Shown: one piece after another, positions 43,720-55,847 of the stretch | Layout: each line of letters starts with the position of its first letter | How positions within the stretch are numbered: the stretch's first letter is position 1 | Assembly (NCBI GenBank): GCA_030674185.1 | Contig: JAPXFY010000026.1 | Location: 55,001,169-55,065,168 of the forward strand | Direction of reading: 5' to 3' | DNA from: Monoplex corrugatus | Taxonomy: Eukaryota; Mollusca; Gastropoda; Littorinimorpha; Ranellidae | Length of the DNA stretch: 64,000 nucleotides | The notes under the pieces: model-generated | Database searches by the model: none | Seen by the model: only the letters and a program-made list of their open reading frames with translations | Told to the model about the DNA's origin: nothing | Made by a program: the position numbers and the translations under genes

Positions 43720-44120
43720 CAGTGGACAGTCAACATGCAAAGTCAGAACAAGATTTAGGCAGCTGAAATGTGATTTCCAAGAAGAATGTTAAGAGTTCCA
43801 TGGACAGCAAAGGAAACAAACGAGACAGTCTTGAAAGAGGCAAACACAAAAAGAACATTCATTAACAAGATTACGAAAAGACCACATTTACAGAACAAGA
43901 GAAATTTGAGCATTTAGTTAAACAGGAAAGCTGGAAAGAAAAAAAAAGCACCAGACAGAGCCTGGGAGAAAATATTGCATGGCTTTGCGGAGTGGATGAG
44001 GACAGAAAGGGTGGAAGACATACACGCAGTGATGAAAGATAGATTCGTATAAAGGGTCATAATCGCCAACGCCATGCTGCAATGCACATACTGATGATGA
44101 GAGCCCAGGCAATGAAGCGT
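43720..44120 (+). mobile_element. RTE-type LINE 3' remnant
   Basis: Degenerate frames read AAEM-stop-FPRRMLRVPWTAKETNE, VLKEANTKRTFINKITKR, then ENIAWLCG, WMRTERVEDIHAVMKDR and VIIANAMLQ, followed by tgatgatga at 44091-44101. This is the terminal block series of an RTE-like element with its GAT-repeat tail. The same terminal blocks occur inverted at 48.9-49.2 kb. Confidence 0.65.
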
Positions 44121-45454
44121 GAGGATTTTTATATTTTTTTGCCGGCCACTGATGATCGACAAGTCAGTGGGCACAGTATGAAGGTCGGTGGTGACTGCTG
44201 CCCAAGTCGTCTACGGGGAATGGTTTACACACTGACCAAATGTGCCTGACGCGTCAGCAAAAACTTAATGGTATTGTGCCTTCTTATCTTTGTGACCACA
44301 TCTGAATGTAGATCCTACCTAATCCCTCCGTTCAGCTTCTGACTGCTTGTTCACAATTTCAATAAGAGGCGGTTCAATAAGAGGAAACAAACAATCAAAC
44401 AAATACAACATTGTCATAGGACAAACATTGCTCTTTCTAGTCATACCAAACACTTAAACTTCTGAATAAAGCCCAGAAATATCAAGTTGAAAGGCACTAA
44501 AAATTGCCTGTCTCCAGGATACAGTCAGTTAGAGAGTGGCCCACCTCTGGTGAAAACCCACTCAGCACAGCTACATGGTGAAAGAGTTAACACAACAGGA
44601 GACTGCATGAGAAGTGTCTACTGAAATGAAAAAACAAGTGGGAAAGCTGCCTGCTTATCACAGTATCATTTTTTTACACATAAAAGCAAACTTGCTTCCT
44701 AGTTCATTTCTTTCCACTTCAAACAGCTTCACCACCTTATAACAAAATGCCTCATAACTTGTGACATACTGTTTTGATTAAAAAATGTAATGTATGTTAT
44801 TGTGTTACCAGCGTTAGTGTTACCAGTCATTTCTAAGTTCTTCAGCTTGATTTTTTGAATCAATGCCATTACTGTCACTTGAAGATGCTTTCACATTGTC
44901 AAACAAATTATGTAGCTTTAGTTCTGACCGAGTAGGCGTGACACTCGTCAACAGACCTATAAGTTTTGCTTTCAGAATTAACAGTGTCACGTTTGTTAAC
45001 ACACATGGCTTCTGTCTCCCTTCACACATGCTTTTAGTGCGCATTTTCAGACATGTTCCACTTATCTACTTAATTTTGCATTAGAATGCATTCTGATTAC
45101 AAACAGTAACTGCCACAATACCAATTTTAAAATATTACTCCAAATTCACTTCAAATTGAACATAGCAAACACAAGGAGTCAGCCATTTGCAAGTGTACTG
45201 GCTTGTTGCTGGTAGCGTCTTATTGCTCAAAACAAGGCGAAAACTAGACCACATTTGGCAAATAAGTGATTAAATATTCCTGGTCTTTTTTCATGGAAAT
45301 CTTCCTAATTTATGGCCACACCCTTCTCAGAAAAGTCAAAAGTTCTAAAACATTTTATACAAAATCGAATTATTTAAAGTTTGTCTATAAATAAGTGCTT
45401 TCAGCTTCATTGAAAATAGCTATATTTTGGGGACACCAGGAAAAAAGAGTTCTA
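44121..45454. other. No gene seen
   Basis: About 1.3 kb of AT-rich sequence without recognisable motifs. Small ORFs at 44820-45044 (minus) and 44863-45084 (plus) overlap and show no family signature. Confidence 0.5.
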
Positions 45455-47575
45455 TTAAGGTCTGGCTATGACTGGCCTCTCACGCCCCATCCACATGTCC
45501 TGTCCCCCCTTCCTGGTGTGGCTATGGCCGGCCTCTCACGCTCCATCCACTCCTGTCCCCCCCCCCATTCCTGGTGTGGCTATGACCGGCCTCTCACGCC
45601 CCATCCACTCCTGCCCCCGCCCCCCCCTTCTTGGTGTGGCTATGACTGGCCTCTCACGCCACATCCACATGTCCTGTCCCCCCTTCTTGGTGTGGCTATG
45701 ACTGGCCTCTCATGCCCCATCCACTCCTGTCCCCCCTTCTTGGTGTGGCTATGACTGGCCTCTCACGCCCCATCCACTCCTGTCCCCCCCCTTCTTGGTG
45801 TGGCTATGACTGGCCTCTCATGCCCCATCCACATGTCCTGTCCCCCCCTTCTTGGTGTGGCTATGACTGGCCTCTCACGCCCCATCCACTCCTGCCCCCC
45901 CCCCCTTCTGTGTGGCTATGACTGGCCTCTCACGCCCCATCCACATGTCCTGTCCCCCCTTCCTGGTGTGGCTATGACTGGCCTCTCACGCCCCATCCAC
46001 ATGTCCTGTCCCCCCTTCTTGGTGTGGCTATGACTGGCCTCTCACGCCCCATCCACTCCTGTCCCCCCCCCTTCTTGGTGTGGCTATGATTGGCCTCTCA
46101 CGCCCCATCCACATGTCCTGTCCCCACTTCTTGTGTGGCTATGACCGGCCTCTCACGCCCCATCCACTCCTGTCCCGCCCCCCCTTCTTGCTGTGGCTAT
46201 GATTGGCCTATCACGCCCCATCCACATGTCCTGTCCCCCCTTCTTAGTGTGGCTATGACTGGCCTCTCACGCCCCATCCACTCCTGTCCCCCCTTCCTGG
46301 TGTGGCTATGACTGGCCTTTCACGCCCCATCCACTCCTGTCCCCCCCTTCTTGGTGTGGCTATGACTGGCCTCTCACGCCCCATCCACTCCTGTCCCCCC
46401 CCCCTTCTTGGTGTGGCTATGACCGGCCTCTCACGCCCCATCCACTCCTGTCCCCCCCTTCTTGGTGTGGCTATGACCGGCCTCTCACGCCCCATCCACT
46501 CCTTCCCCCCCCCCCCTTCTTGGTGTGGCTATGACCGGCCTCTCACGCCCCATCCACTCCTGTCCCCCCCCTTCTTGGTGTGGCTATGACTTGCCTCTCA
46601 CGCCCCATCCACTCCTGTCCCCCCCCCTTCCTGGTGTGGCTATGACTGGCCTCTCACGCCCCATCCACTCCTGTCCCCCCGCTTCTTGGTGTGGCTATGA
46701 CTGGCCTCTCACGCCCAATCCACTCCTGTCCCCCCCCTTCCTGGTGTGGCTATGACTGGCCTCTCATGCCCCATCCACATGTCCTGTCCCCCCTTCTTGG
46801 TGTGGCTATGATTGGCCTCTCACGCCCCATCCACTCCTGTCCCCCCTTCCTGGTGTGGCTATGGCTGGCCTCTCACGCCCCATCCACTCCTGTCCCCCCC
46901 TTCTTGGTGTGGCTATGACTGGCCTCTCACGCCCCATCCACATGTCCTGTCCCCCCCCCCCTTTTTGGTGTGGCTATGACTGGCCTCTCACGCCCCATCC
47001 ACTCCTGACCCCCCCCCCCCCTTCTTGGTGTGGCTATGACCGGCCTCTCACGCCCCATCCACTCCTTCCCCCCCCCCCTTCTTGGTGTGGCTTTGACCGG
47101 CCTCTCACGCCCCATCCACTCCTGTCCCCCCCCTTCTTGGTGTGGCTATGACTTGCCTCTCACGCCCCATCCACTCCTGTCCCCCCCCCCCTTCTTGGTG
47201 TGGCTATGACTGGCCTCTCACGCCCCATCCACTCCTGTCCCCCCGCTTCTTGGTGTGGCTATGACTGGCCTCTCACGCCCCATCCACTCCTGTCCCCCCC
47301 TTCCTGGTGTGGCTATGACTGGCCTCTCATGCCCCATCCACATGTCCTGTCCCCCCTTCTTGGTGTGGCTATGATTGGCCTCTCACGCCCCATCCACTCC
47401 TGTCCCCCCTTCCTGGTGTGGCTATGGCTGGCCTCTCACGCCCCATCCACTCCTGTACCTCCTTCTTGGTGTGGCTATGGCTGGCCTCTCACGCCCCATC
47501 CACTCCTGCCCCCCCCCCCCTTCCTGGTGTGGCTATGGCTGACCTCTCACGCCCCATCCACATGTCCCTTTCCCC
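45455..47575. repeat. 53-bp VNTR, about 40 copies, with C-tracts
   Basis: The unit is ggtgtggctatgactggcc, then tctcacgccccatccact, then cctgtccccccttctt, with the C run varying from about 5 to 13. A variant replaces atccactcc with atccacatgtcc. A higher-order repeat is visible: the rare ccccccgctt variant at 46676-46684 recurs at 47240-47248 with the same neighbours. Pro/Leu/Trp-rich ORFs on the plus strand and Arg/Gly-rich ORFs on the minus strand are by-products. Confidence 0.97.
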
Positions 47576-47865
47576 TCTATTCCCCTTCTCAGTGTGTGTG
47601 CCTTGTGCCTTGAGATTTTGTCATTGTGAGTAAATGCTTCAGTGAATGATGAGGGTGTGAGCTTGATCTGGTTTGTGGATCAAAACCTGGCGCATTATGG
47701 ATATCATCATCATCATCATTATCATTGTCATCATCATGATTACTATTATCTTCTTCATTATTATTATTACTATTATTATTATTGCTGGTGGTGGTGGTGG
47801 TGTTGTTGTTGTTAATATCAATTTACACACTTGAAAAATGTCATGTTTTAATTTGACCTTAAATA
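47576..47865. other. Short ATC/ATT/GGT microsatellites; no gene
   Basis: TCATCATCA at about 47703-47740, ATT repeats at about 47758-47783 and GGTGGTGGTGTTGTTGTTG at about 47787-47811. Nothing coding. Confidence 0.7.
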
Positions 47866-47867
47866 TC

Positions 47868-48390
47868 AATAGGAGTACCCAAAAAATCTTGGGAGAGCCA
47901 GACAGCCAAAGGTCCTCAGAAAAGGTGGGGGCATCCATCCAGCAAGTGTTCTTGCCATTAACTCCTTACACTGGACTAGGCTGTACCCAGGTCATGACAC
48001 CTGGATGTCCCTCTGCTGTGCTGTCGCTCCTTCTTTTTACTAATGTGTTCTCCACCTGGGTTCTATTCCGTGCATCCAAAGTGGTCAGGCATCTCAAGGC
48101 CCTTGTGACGGATGTCTGGAACAATTGTCTGTCAGACACTGGCAACATGTGGGAGAATTTTAACCCTTACCAAGTTCACTTTTGTTCCTCTTTGACCAGA
48201 TCTAGCTGGAAGTCTTTTCAGCTACTTCTGCCATCGCTTTTAGGGCTCCCGTCGTGTCGTTCTCCTCCTTGCTGATTGTGTTTTGCTGGAGGCACTATGT
48301 GTCGCTTACAGGTTTTTCCAACCTTCGTTTCTCAAATTCTGATGCCACTTTCATTTGTTCCTTCAGAATCTTTTTTCCCTTCTGATATCC
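47868..48390 (-). mobile_element. Diverged REL-LINE 3' fragment
   Basis: Minus strand from 48260: GALKAMAEVAEKTSS, a stop, IWSKRNKSEL, matching the C-terminus of the 16.7/18.4-kb LINE. Its 3' UTR follows, including the hairpin (47987-48004) and the terminal caagaacacttgct and tggctctccc segments. Just upstream (48380-48290) EQMKVASEFEKRR matches the Lys-rich N-terminal linker of the same LINE (KRMKTASEFEKQG), so most of the protein was deleted internally. The tRNA-like block with its A-run is not recognisable here. It is an older copy than A and B. Confidence 0.7.
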
Positions 48391-48870
48391 TCCATCTGAC
48401 AATGATGTCTGCATAGTTTCGCACATTCGGCGTGCCTAATTTGAAACTGTTGTAACATTCTTGAGTTGCATGATGATTACATTACAGTCTGTTCATCAGG
48501 ATTGCAAGCCGTCAATCCAAGGCATACATTCACGAAGATAGATTGTGATGGCACAGCATCCCAAGGACTGAGGTCTGCTCAGTTTGATCCAGGCAGTACG
48601 CATTCATCGAGATATTAAGACCTTTCCCACTGGAAACTATCTGGACACTTTGTTTGGAATCAACTGAGCACTGAAGTTTAGCGCTGGTATCTGTTGCATT
48701 TCCTTAATGTTTATCAGTAAGAACGATGGTCTAGGCAGGGTGATGCAGTAGACAAGGAGTTGCCTGTACAACATATCCTCCTCCATCACTTCAACTGTAA
48801 CAGGATCCAGGCAAAAGGCAGAATTCAAATCTATTTTTCCAACAATAAAGATAACAGCATATCCGCCAAA
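48391..48870. other. No gene seen
   Basis: Possibly more degraded LINE sequence on the minus strand, but no motif is clear enough to name. Confidence 0.35.
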
Positions 48871-48874
48871 TCAC

Positions 48875-49215
48875 AACCTCCTCCTCATCATCATGTGCCT
48901 TGCCGAATGGCTGGCGATCATGGCCCTCCATATGACTCTATCTTTTGTAGCTGCAAGTTCATCTTCCACTCTTACTATCTTCATCCACTCTGCAAAACTG
49001 TGCAATATTTTCTCCCTGTGTCTACCTGGTGCTCTTTTTCCCTCTAGCTTTCCTGTTGTGACTGGGTGCTCAAACTTCTCTTACCTCATAAAATGTCCTA
49101 GAAATAATCCTGGTCTTTTTCTAATCTTCTTTTTTAACTTTTATTTGTGTGTGCTTGCTTCTTTCAAGACTGTCTCTTTAGTTTTCTTCTGACCAACAGT
49201 GCGGGTGTCTGTATC
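48875..49215 (-). mobile_element. RTE-type LINE 3' remnant
   Basis: Minus strand from 49200: RDSLERSKHT-type sequence in one frame and VLKEASTHK, KKKIRKRPGLFLGHFMR and GKLEGKRAPGRHRENIAQF in others. The tail is (GATGATGAGGAGG) at 48879-48892. It is the same terminal region as at 43.7-44.1 kb, on the other strand. Confidence 0.62.
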
Positions 49216-50517
49216 TATTGAGCCTTGGTTGATGCCAAAACGGGTGGAGAGGGTGGGGGAGGTTGGCACAAAGAAATCTTCCTAACTGTAATGATCCTAA
49301 AAATGTGTGTTCTGTTGGCAGTTATCACTACAGACACATGTAAACAAGTATGCAGACACACGTGGAAAAGTACGAATGACGTAATGAAAAATTTATCACA
49401 ACAAAGTCTTTCACAGACACATGTAGACTGTAAGAGCTAAGTATTTTTTCCCTCTTTTCAATACTTGTTTAATACTATTTTGTCTGTGTGGTTCTTGTTT
49501 AACATAAAGTTATGATATGTATTTACCTTATTAATATATCATTTCAATCATGTTTCAACATATCAGTATATGTGAATGGAGACATGAAAAGTGAAGAACA
49601 TATCTGAATGTTCTGGTGGCCGAAGGACATTAATACGTAATGGGCTCAGTGACAGGCAACCCAGATTTGATGGTGTGTATGTATGTATGGTGCATGTTTG
49701 ATAATATTTAGATATTGTTGTCATTTTATCATTATTGCTTATTAATATTGTTGTTACAACTACTTACTATCCAATCTTCCAGATCCTTCTTTTATCTTGT
49801 ATATAGAATGGATATGTTCACCACCAGGTATACTTTAAACACCTGCTGAAGCCGTTCCATACGTGGCAGTCACAATACGTATTGAACTATGAGTGCCAGC
49901 AGGTGACAAAATGACCCATCAAACATCTAAAAAAAACCCAACCCCCTTGGTGGATTTGTTAGACTGAGGGGGTAATGCCATTTGGAATAATGGCGGAACT
50001 GAGGGTATGTACACATAGTGACGTCACCACTACAGTTTCTGGTGATCAAATCACATGCCTTTCTTTAGTCAGTTTTCATTCTTCCTATTCTTTGTCATGC
50101 AGCTTGTAATGCGCATGTGCTACCCCAGTCATGATCACGCTTTTCTAATACAGAGTATATTAAGTTTCAAGATGTGTCTTTAATTCTTAGTGATGGAAGA
50201 GAATGTGAGAGATTTCTGGACAGAGGTAGTAGTCTTGTTCTCTGGCAGCTGCATTATCACCTGTAGGGTGGATGGAAACACTGGTCCCCATCTGTCTCCT
50301 AACTCTCTCACGGTTGGCTCCAAGTGCCACATCCTGGTACACCACTTCAGCTAGCACGCTAAACTGTGTGAGAGAGTGATGTTAACATGGCATCACTGGG
50401 TTGCCAAGCTACCTCAGAGAAGTCAAAAGCCAGATCCAAGGGGTTCCCAAGAGTTCATCGATCAGAATGAGCCACCTGGTTAGAGTAGATGAACATGGAA
50501 AAAAGGTCACATACCCA
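49216..50517. other. No gene seen
   Basis: About 1.3 kb without recognisable genes or elements. Short ORFs have no family motif. Confidence 0.5.
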
Positions 50518-50628
50518 ACTGGCTGAATGTAGTCCACATGCCCAACAGGCTGAATGTAGTCCACATGCCCAACAGGCTGAATGTAGTCTACATGCCCAAC
50601 AGGCTGAATGTAGTCTATCCCAGGATCA
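50518..50628. repeat. 27-bp minisatellite, 4 copies
   Basis: ggctgaatgtagtccacatg plus cccaaca, repeated four times with c/t variation. Since 27 is divisible by three it yields a small repetitive ORF that I do not regard as a gene. Confidence 0.95.
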
Positions 50629-50784
50629 TGTATGTCTGTGGGGGGTGGGGGTATGGGTGGGATGGGGGATGGATGGGTATGGGTGATACAAAGAGAGGAT
50701 CAAAACTTGGGTCAAGGGTCACACGCCTAAAAAGCTGAGTGTAACCTGGCTGGACATCATATACATTTATATATATACATATAG

Positions 50785-50785
<1 letters not shown>

Positions 50786-50862
<77 letters not shown>
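50786..50862. repeat. (TG)n microsatellite
   Basis: Uninterrupted TG array of about 76 bp. Confidence 0.97.
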
Positions 50863-50865
<3 letters not shown>

Positions 50866-51250
50866 AAGGGAGACAGTGAGAGGATGACAACTTGGCTGCT
50901 ATTGAGATGAGAGGGGGCAGACGGCGTTACCTTACGTGAGAGGGTTAGCGTGATGCAAAGGACGTAGGGTGGGTGGGTGGTTAAGAGCAGAAGGTACTGT
51001 TGACTGAGCGGTGTAATGCACTGTTTGCACAGACAGGGATGGCGAGAGAGGGTACTTACCCGCGAACGCCTTTGCCGGGCGAGGTGGTGACTGCGCAGGA
51101 GGGTGGATGGTGCTGGTGCCAGCGCCGGGACGGGACTGGAGGGCTGGTGAGAGCAGAAGGCAGCCATGGACGGGATCCGCAGGTGAGGGATGGAGCGAGC
51201 ACAGCGCACAAGGCAATGAGTGGCAATTAATGTGACTGCGATCGATTGCA

Positions 51251-51270
51251 GACAGACAGACAGACAGACA

Positions 51271-51348
<78 letters not shown>
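51251..51348. repeat. (CAGA)n(CA)n microsatellite
   Basis: CAGA units 51251-51273 leading into an uninterrupted CA array to 51347. Confidence 0.97.
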
Positions 51349-51349
<1 letters not shown>

Positions 51350-51477
51350 ACCAAGACACAGACAGCTCTGCTACATAGAGGTAAAAGATAGAGGGTAAAA
51401 GCCAAGCTGAAAAAGTAGCTTGTTTGTAAATGATGGTTTGGAGTAGTGACGACGACGTTTCCAGCAGAGCAAACAGC

Positions 51478-51478
51478 C

Positions 51479-51514
<36 letters not shown>
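51478..51514. repeat. (GCAG)n microsatellite
   Basis: Nine GGCA units. GAGT repeats lie at 51583-51606 and AGC repeats at 51663-51679 nearby. Confidence 0.95.
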
Positions 51515-51813
51515 CCGTTTTGTCAAATGAAAGAGAAGTGGACACTGAAATGACAGAGCATTGAAGACAGTTGAGGGGACAGAGTGAGTGAGTGAGTGAG
51601 TGAGTGTTACTCCGGATAGATTACAAATAAAAAATAGAAAAACTACAAGGGATGTGACAAGAAGCAGCAGCAGCAGCAGATGTTTGAGGGTTTTGTCCCT
51701 TTGGAAGGTTATGGATCAGTGGTGGTTTGGGAAACATGTGTTGAGAATGTTGCATTTGAAGATATTTTTTTTCGAGTGTCAGAGAAGCAATACATAATTA
51801 TGCAGTAATTTCA

Positions 51814-51815
<2 letters not shown>

Positions 51816-51892
<77 letters not shown>

Positions 51893-51911
51893 TTTATGTC
51901 CATTATATATA

Positions 51912-51956
<45 letters not shown>

Positions 51957-51972
51957 ATATATATATATATGT
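51816..51972. repeat. (TA)n-(GA)n-(TA)n microsatellite cluster
   Basis: TA array 51816-51856, GA array 51857-51888, second TA-rich array 51905-51970 with ttat and ttgt interruptions. Self-complementary and cruciform-prone. Confidence 0.96.
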
Positions 51973-53069
51973 TTTTAAGTTCTCTTCCACGACCTGGGTT
52001 GGCCTGGTGTTCGTTCTCTGGTTGCGTCTCCCTTTTTTCTCTCTTGTTGTTTGCCCACACACAATCCAGCAGGCAGAGGCAGTGGCTGATTGTTGTTGTT
52101 TCCCCTTCTTCTTCTTCTTGTCTGGCTTAGCTTGGTTGAGTGGGTGCCTGGCCGTTGCCACACACTTGTGTAGCGTGTTCCATGTCCACTGGCAGTAGTA
52201 GTAATAACTGGTACGTAGGTATACTTGTTGGCACCCTGGCCAAGTCGACACGGGGCGGATAGAGAGAGGTTGGAGCCTTCTTTTGTCCACACACACACAC
52301 ACACATACACACACAGCGCGAGTGGCGAGACCGGTGTTATCTACGACCTACCCGCTACCCGTGACATCATGCCCCTGTGACGTGCAGTCGTACCTTAGCC
52401 GCAGCCAACCAAGCGCGCCTATTCTTGTGTGTGACCACAGGGGGAGGGGCGGCCACGGCTGAGAAGCACTGTACACATCCTGGTCACGCCTAGCTGCTTG
52501 ACACGGTGACACTTGAGCCCGGAGGGAGTCTGGATGAGATAAACACCTACTCCCCTCATACACCCCACTACTAAACAAAGGTGAACTGTCATTAGTATGT
52601 GGAGGAGAAAGTGGTCTACAAAAAATTGAGGCTAAAACATATACACGATGTCCCGAACTCTCCTCTTCGAAACCTGACAAGACAACCCTCACAACAGGCG
52701 GGTGTAAAAAAACCTCTGTACTTTTGAATACTGTATGACATTGGGGACTCGGATGTTCTGTCCCTCAGTCTCTACTCTTCATTCCGGTGCTCATGTACGT
52801 GGTTTTCCACCACGACTCATTTTTTCCCAATTCCACTGCCCTGATGGTTACACATCTGTGGGCCTGTTCAGTCAAGGGTCAGGCTGTGGAGATATCTTGG
52901 TAGTGGAGTATTGGTGATACACTTGTTGCGATTATAAAAGCCAAAAATAACAAAATCAATATATCTATCTTGCTTTCTTCCCCTGTGCCCCCATCCCCCT
53001 TTTTTCTTCTCAAGTGTAAAATTACAGCCCTTTGCTAGCACAAAAACACAACAGTCAGCACCCGCTCAC
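51973..53069. other. Unassigned; GC/CpG-richer than neighbours at 52220-52520
   Basis: I recognise no gene. Between about 52220 and 52520 CpG dinucleotides are unusually frequent for this window and there are GC-box-like (ggggaggggcgg) and CRE-like (tgacgtgc, tgacatca) words. It could be a promoter or CpG-rich exon, but this is weak. A short frame at 52735-52917 (CPDGYTSVGLFSQGSGCG) resembles no family I can name. Confidence 0.25.
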
Positions 53070-53349
53070 TTGTTACGTCCCCTTTATCATATTCATAATC
53101 TCCCCTCCATCAGCCATGTTGGTTCTCTCTGTATCCAACTTGTTACGTCCCCTTTATCATATTCATAATCTCCCCTCCATCAGCCATGTTGGTTCTCTCT
53201 GTATCCAACTTGTTACGTCCCCTTTATCATATTCATAATCTCCCCTCCATCAGCCATGTTGGTTCTCTCTGTATCCAACTTGTTACGTCCCCTTTATCAT
53301 ATTCATAATCTCCCCTCCATCAGCCATATTGGTTCTCTCTGTATCCAGT
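53070..53349. repeat. 70-bp tandem repeat, 4 copies
   Basis: Unit begins ttgttacgtcccctttatca; starts at 53070, 53140, 53210 and 53280. The copies are almost identical (one g/a change in the last plus the divergent tail), indicating very recent expansion. Confidence 0.96.
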
Positions 53350-53813
53350 CACCAAATGTGTTGTGCAATAATCAAAGCGAGACAGAACAAACAAACAAAT
53401 ACTCAAGTGGCATCAATGGAAATGTAATAGCGCACAGCACTGATTTTCCTGAATTCGTGATAGGCCACATTGCAAATGTTTGAACTGCGTTGTTTAAAAG
53501 AGACTGTTTGATGTGGCACCAAGCTTACGTGCAAGTGTCATAACAGACAAGGCAGATCTAAGAGAAGGACAGTTTTGGAGTGACACAAGGACACTCTGAA
53601 GGCCAACACCATCAGCTGTGGCATCAACACCATTAGCTGGGATAATATTGACCACAACAGAGTAAGCTTGTGACACATATATATATGCAGAGGGTAAAAT
53701 CGCAAGAATATATGCATATGCTTCTAGGATCAGTTTTATATCCCACATGAAGACCTATGCCAAGCGAAAGATGATTAATACGCCTACTCATCCTTTGAAT
53801 CAGTCGTCACTAT

Positions 53814-53975
53814 ATGGACACTTTCACTGCATTACATTTATTGTGTCACTGTTGGACAATTTCACTGTGCATTACATTTATTGTATCATTGTTGGACAAT
53901 TTCACTGTGCATTACATTTATTGTATCATTGTGGACAACTTTACTGTGTATTTCATTTTAATGTATCATTGTGTT
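53814..53975. repeat. 40-bp tandem repeat, about 4 copies
   Basis: Unit ttggacaatttcactgtgc then attacatttattgtatcattg, with the outer copies degenerate. Confidence 0.9.
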
Positions 53976-55672
53976 GACAGGTATTGATTTCTGTTAACCT
54001 TGTCCATGTATATGAGTTTCTCGCTGTACTATACAATCATTTTCACAAATTGTCATTCAGCTGTTTCAGTTGACACACAAAGGATGAAATAATGACTTAA
54101 ATTTTAGTGTAACATTCTATCAAAAGTCTAGTTTCGTATTCTTTCTGGCATGCTTCCAATTAACAAAGGGCCATATTTTAAAACAAAACCTCTCATGCAA
54201 GGACAATTTCATGCTGAAATAGACATTTCGTTTTCTTCACCTCACTGATACACATTTTTCCAACGAAAATAAGTTTGGTGATCCATAATTCAACTTGTGA
54301 TGAGGTTATTCGTTCATCAGAACCCAGCAGGACCGTGGTCACAGACAGATGTAGTCAATTTTTGACTGTTGACGAGATAATGTTTTCTATGTATCTCCAA
54401 AATCGTCTTAGGAAAGAACATTCTAAGAAAAAGTGTTCAAAACTATCTAAAGAGTCAAATAATCAATAAGTAACAATCACAAAAAGCAGAATCAGATAGC
54501 CCCATCTTTTGACAATTTTTATCTTAGAAGACAAGAATTCATGCGCAAAGTTACCTGACACATTGAATGGATTTGATCAAGTCTGGTGTGTAACTTAATT
54601 TTGCAACAATAAAAAGGTAATCAACTCATTTTCAAAAGTTATAAACAGCACGACACTTCACCCAAAGAAATTTTGCTTACAGAAAAAGGTAGTAAAGAAC
54701 CATAAGTATTTGAAATCTTAGGACTCTGGATTTCTGTTGATTCATCGAAATTAACGGCAGTTGATGCAGCAGATAAGTCTGAAGAAGTAAAGAGCTTGTT
54801 TAATATTTGGACGAAAAACATTTCAGGTAAAATAACAGTGTTGAAATCTCTAATACTTTCCACAATAGTGTATCTGTGAATCTTATGTGTAGTCCCATTC
54901 AATACTGTGAATTCAGGGGTCATAGGTTCGACCTTCTAGAAAATCACAGTCTTTCACGTGGCATCTGTGGAATTTATTCTGAGCGCAGAGACACTCCTTG
55001 AGAAAAACAAATTGTGGATTTGTAAAAAAAACACTCATAGCGTAATGGGATTACATTACAGAACATGTGTTCAAATTCATTTAACGCAATAATAAAAAAG
55101 TCAGACAAGATTAAAACAAACTAGACGGTAAAGCTGTTCTGTCAAATGTTCATTTTTAAACACACATTAAGAAAGCAGTGCATGTGGCCATTAAGGCCAT
55201 ACTGTTGAACATCACCAGACACTACTGAACAAGAAAACTGATATTTCTACTGTACACAACTCTTTGTTTTTGATTTTTAAATTTTTTTTAAAAATTATTA
55301 TTCATAAAGTCGAATCTTTGCACGTGTAACATTTTTTGTTTCATATATTATAATCTTGAATGAGCTTGAATTTCAGTTACTGTGACCTTGGAGAAACTTC
55401 AGATTTACTGAAACTCGACAAACGACAGTGAAAACAAAACTGAAATATTTTCAGAAGTTCCTTGGAAAATTCGGTTCACATGCTATTGTTCATAAGTGCT
55501 GATTTCAGATACATTTTAGTTCTGTACACTTGACCTTTGAGCTTTATCTTGATACTTTATTCATTCACGACTTCTCAACAGCCTACAGAGTTGACTACAT
55601 TTCTGTCATAACGTACCCATGAAGAGCTACGAAAACTGTGTTCACACATTATTGTTCAGACAGACGGACACA
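53976..55672. other. No gene seen
   Basis: About 1.7 kb of AT-rich sequence before the CA repeat. A 94-codon minus-strand frame at 54639-54923 has no recognisable domain. Confidence 0.5.
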
Positions 55673-55686
55673 GCACACACACACAC

Positions 55687-55719
<33 letters not shown>

Positions 55720-55725
55720 CACACA

Positions 55726-55807
<82 letters not shown>
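55673..55807. repeat. (CA)n microsatellite
   Basis: CA array with AACAC and AAACAC interruptions to about 55735, then about 70 bp uninterrupted. It begins about 40 bp beyond the stop of receptor C. Confidence 0.97.
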
Positions 55808-55809
<2 letters not shown>

Positions 55810-55847
55810 TACATAAACGCTAAAAATGAATGTGTCTTAAGTTTATT

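Noticed and set aside
45395..47613. Proline-rich ORFs such as repeated MTGLSRPIHSCPP units, and Arg-rich minus-strand frames
   Set aside because: Produced by the 53-bp VNTR; frame jumps with C-run length and no start context or non-repeat flank.
52127..52917. Candidate exon or promoter in the CpG-richer stretch
   Set aside because: No protein motif or splice pattern I can defend; kept as an unassigned region.
54639..54923. 94-codon minus-strand ORF between the receptor loci
   Set aside because: No recognisable domain, no match to the receptor sequence and ordinary AT-rich composition.
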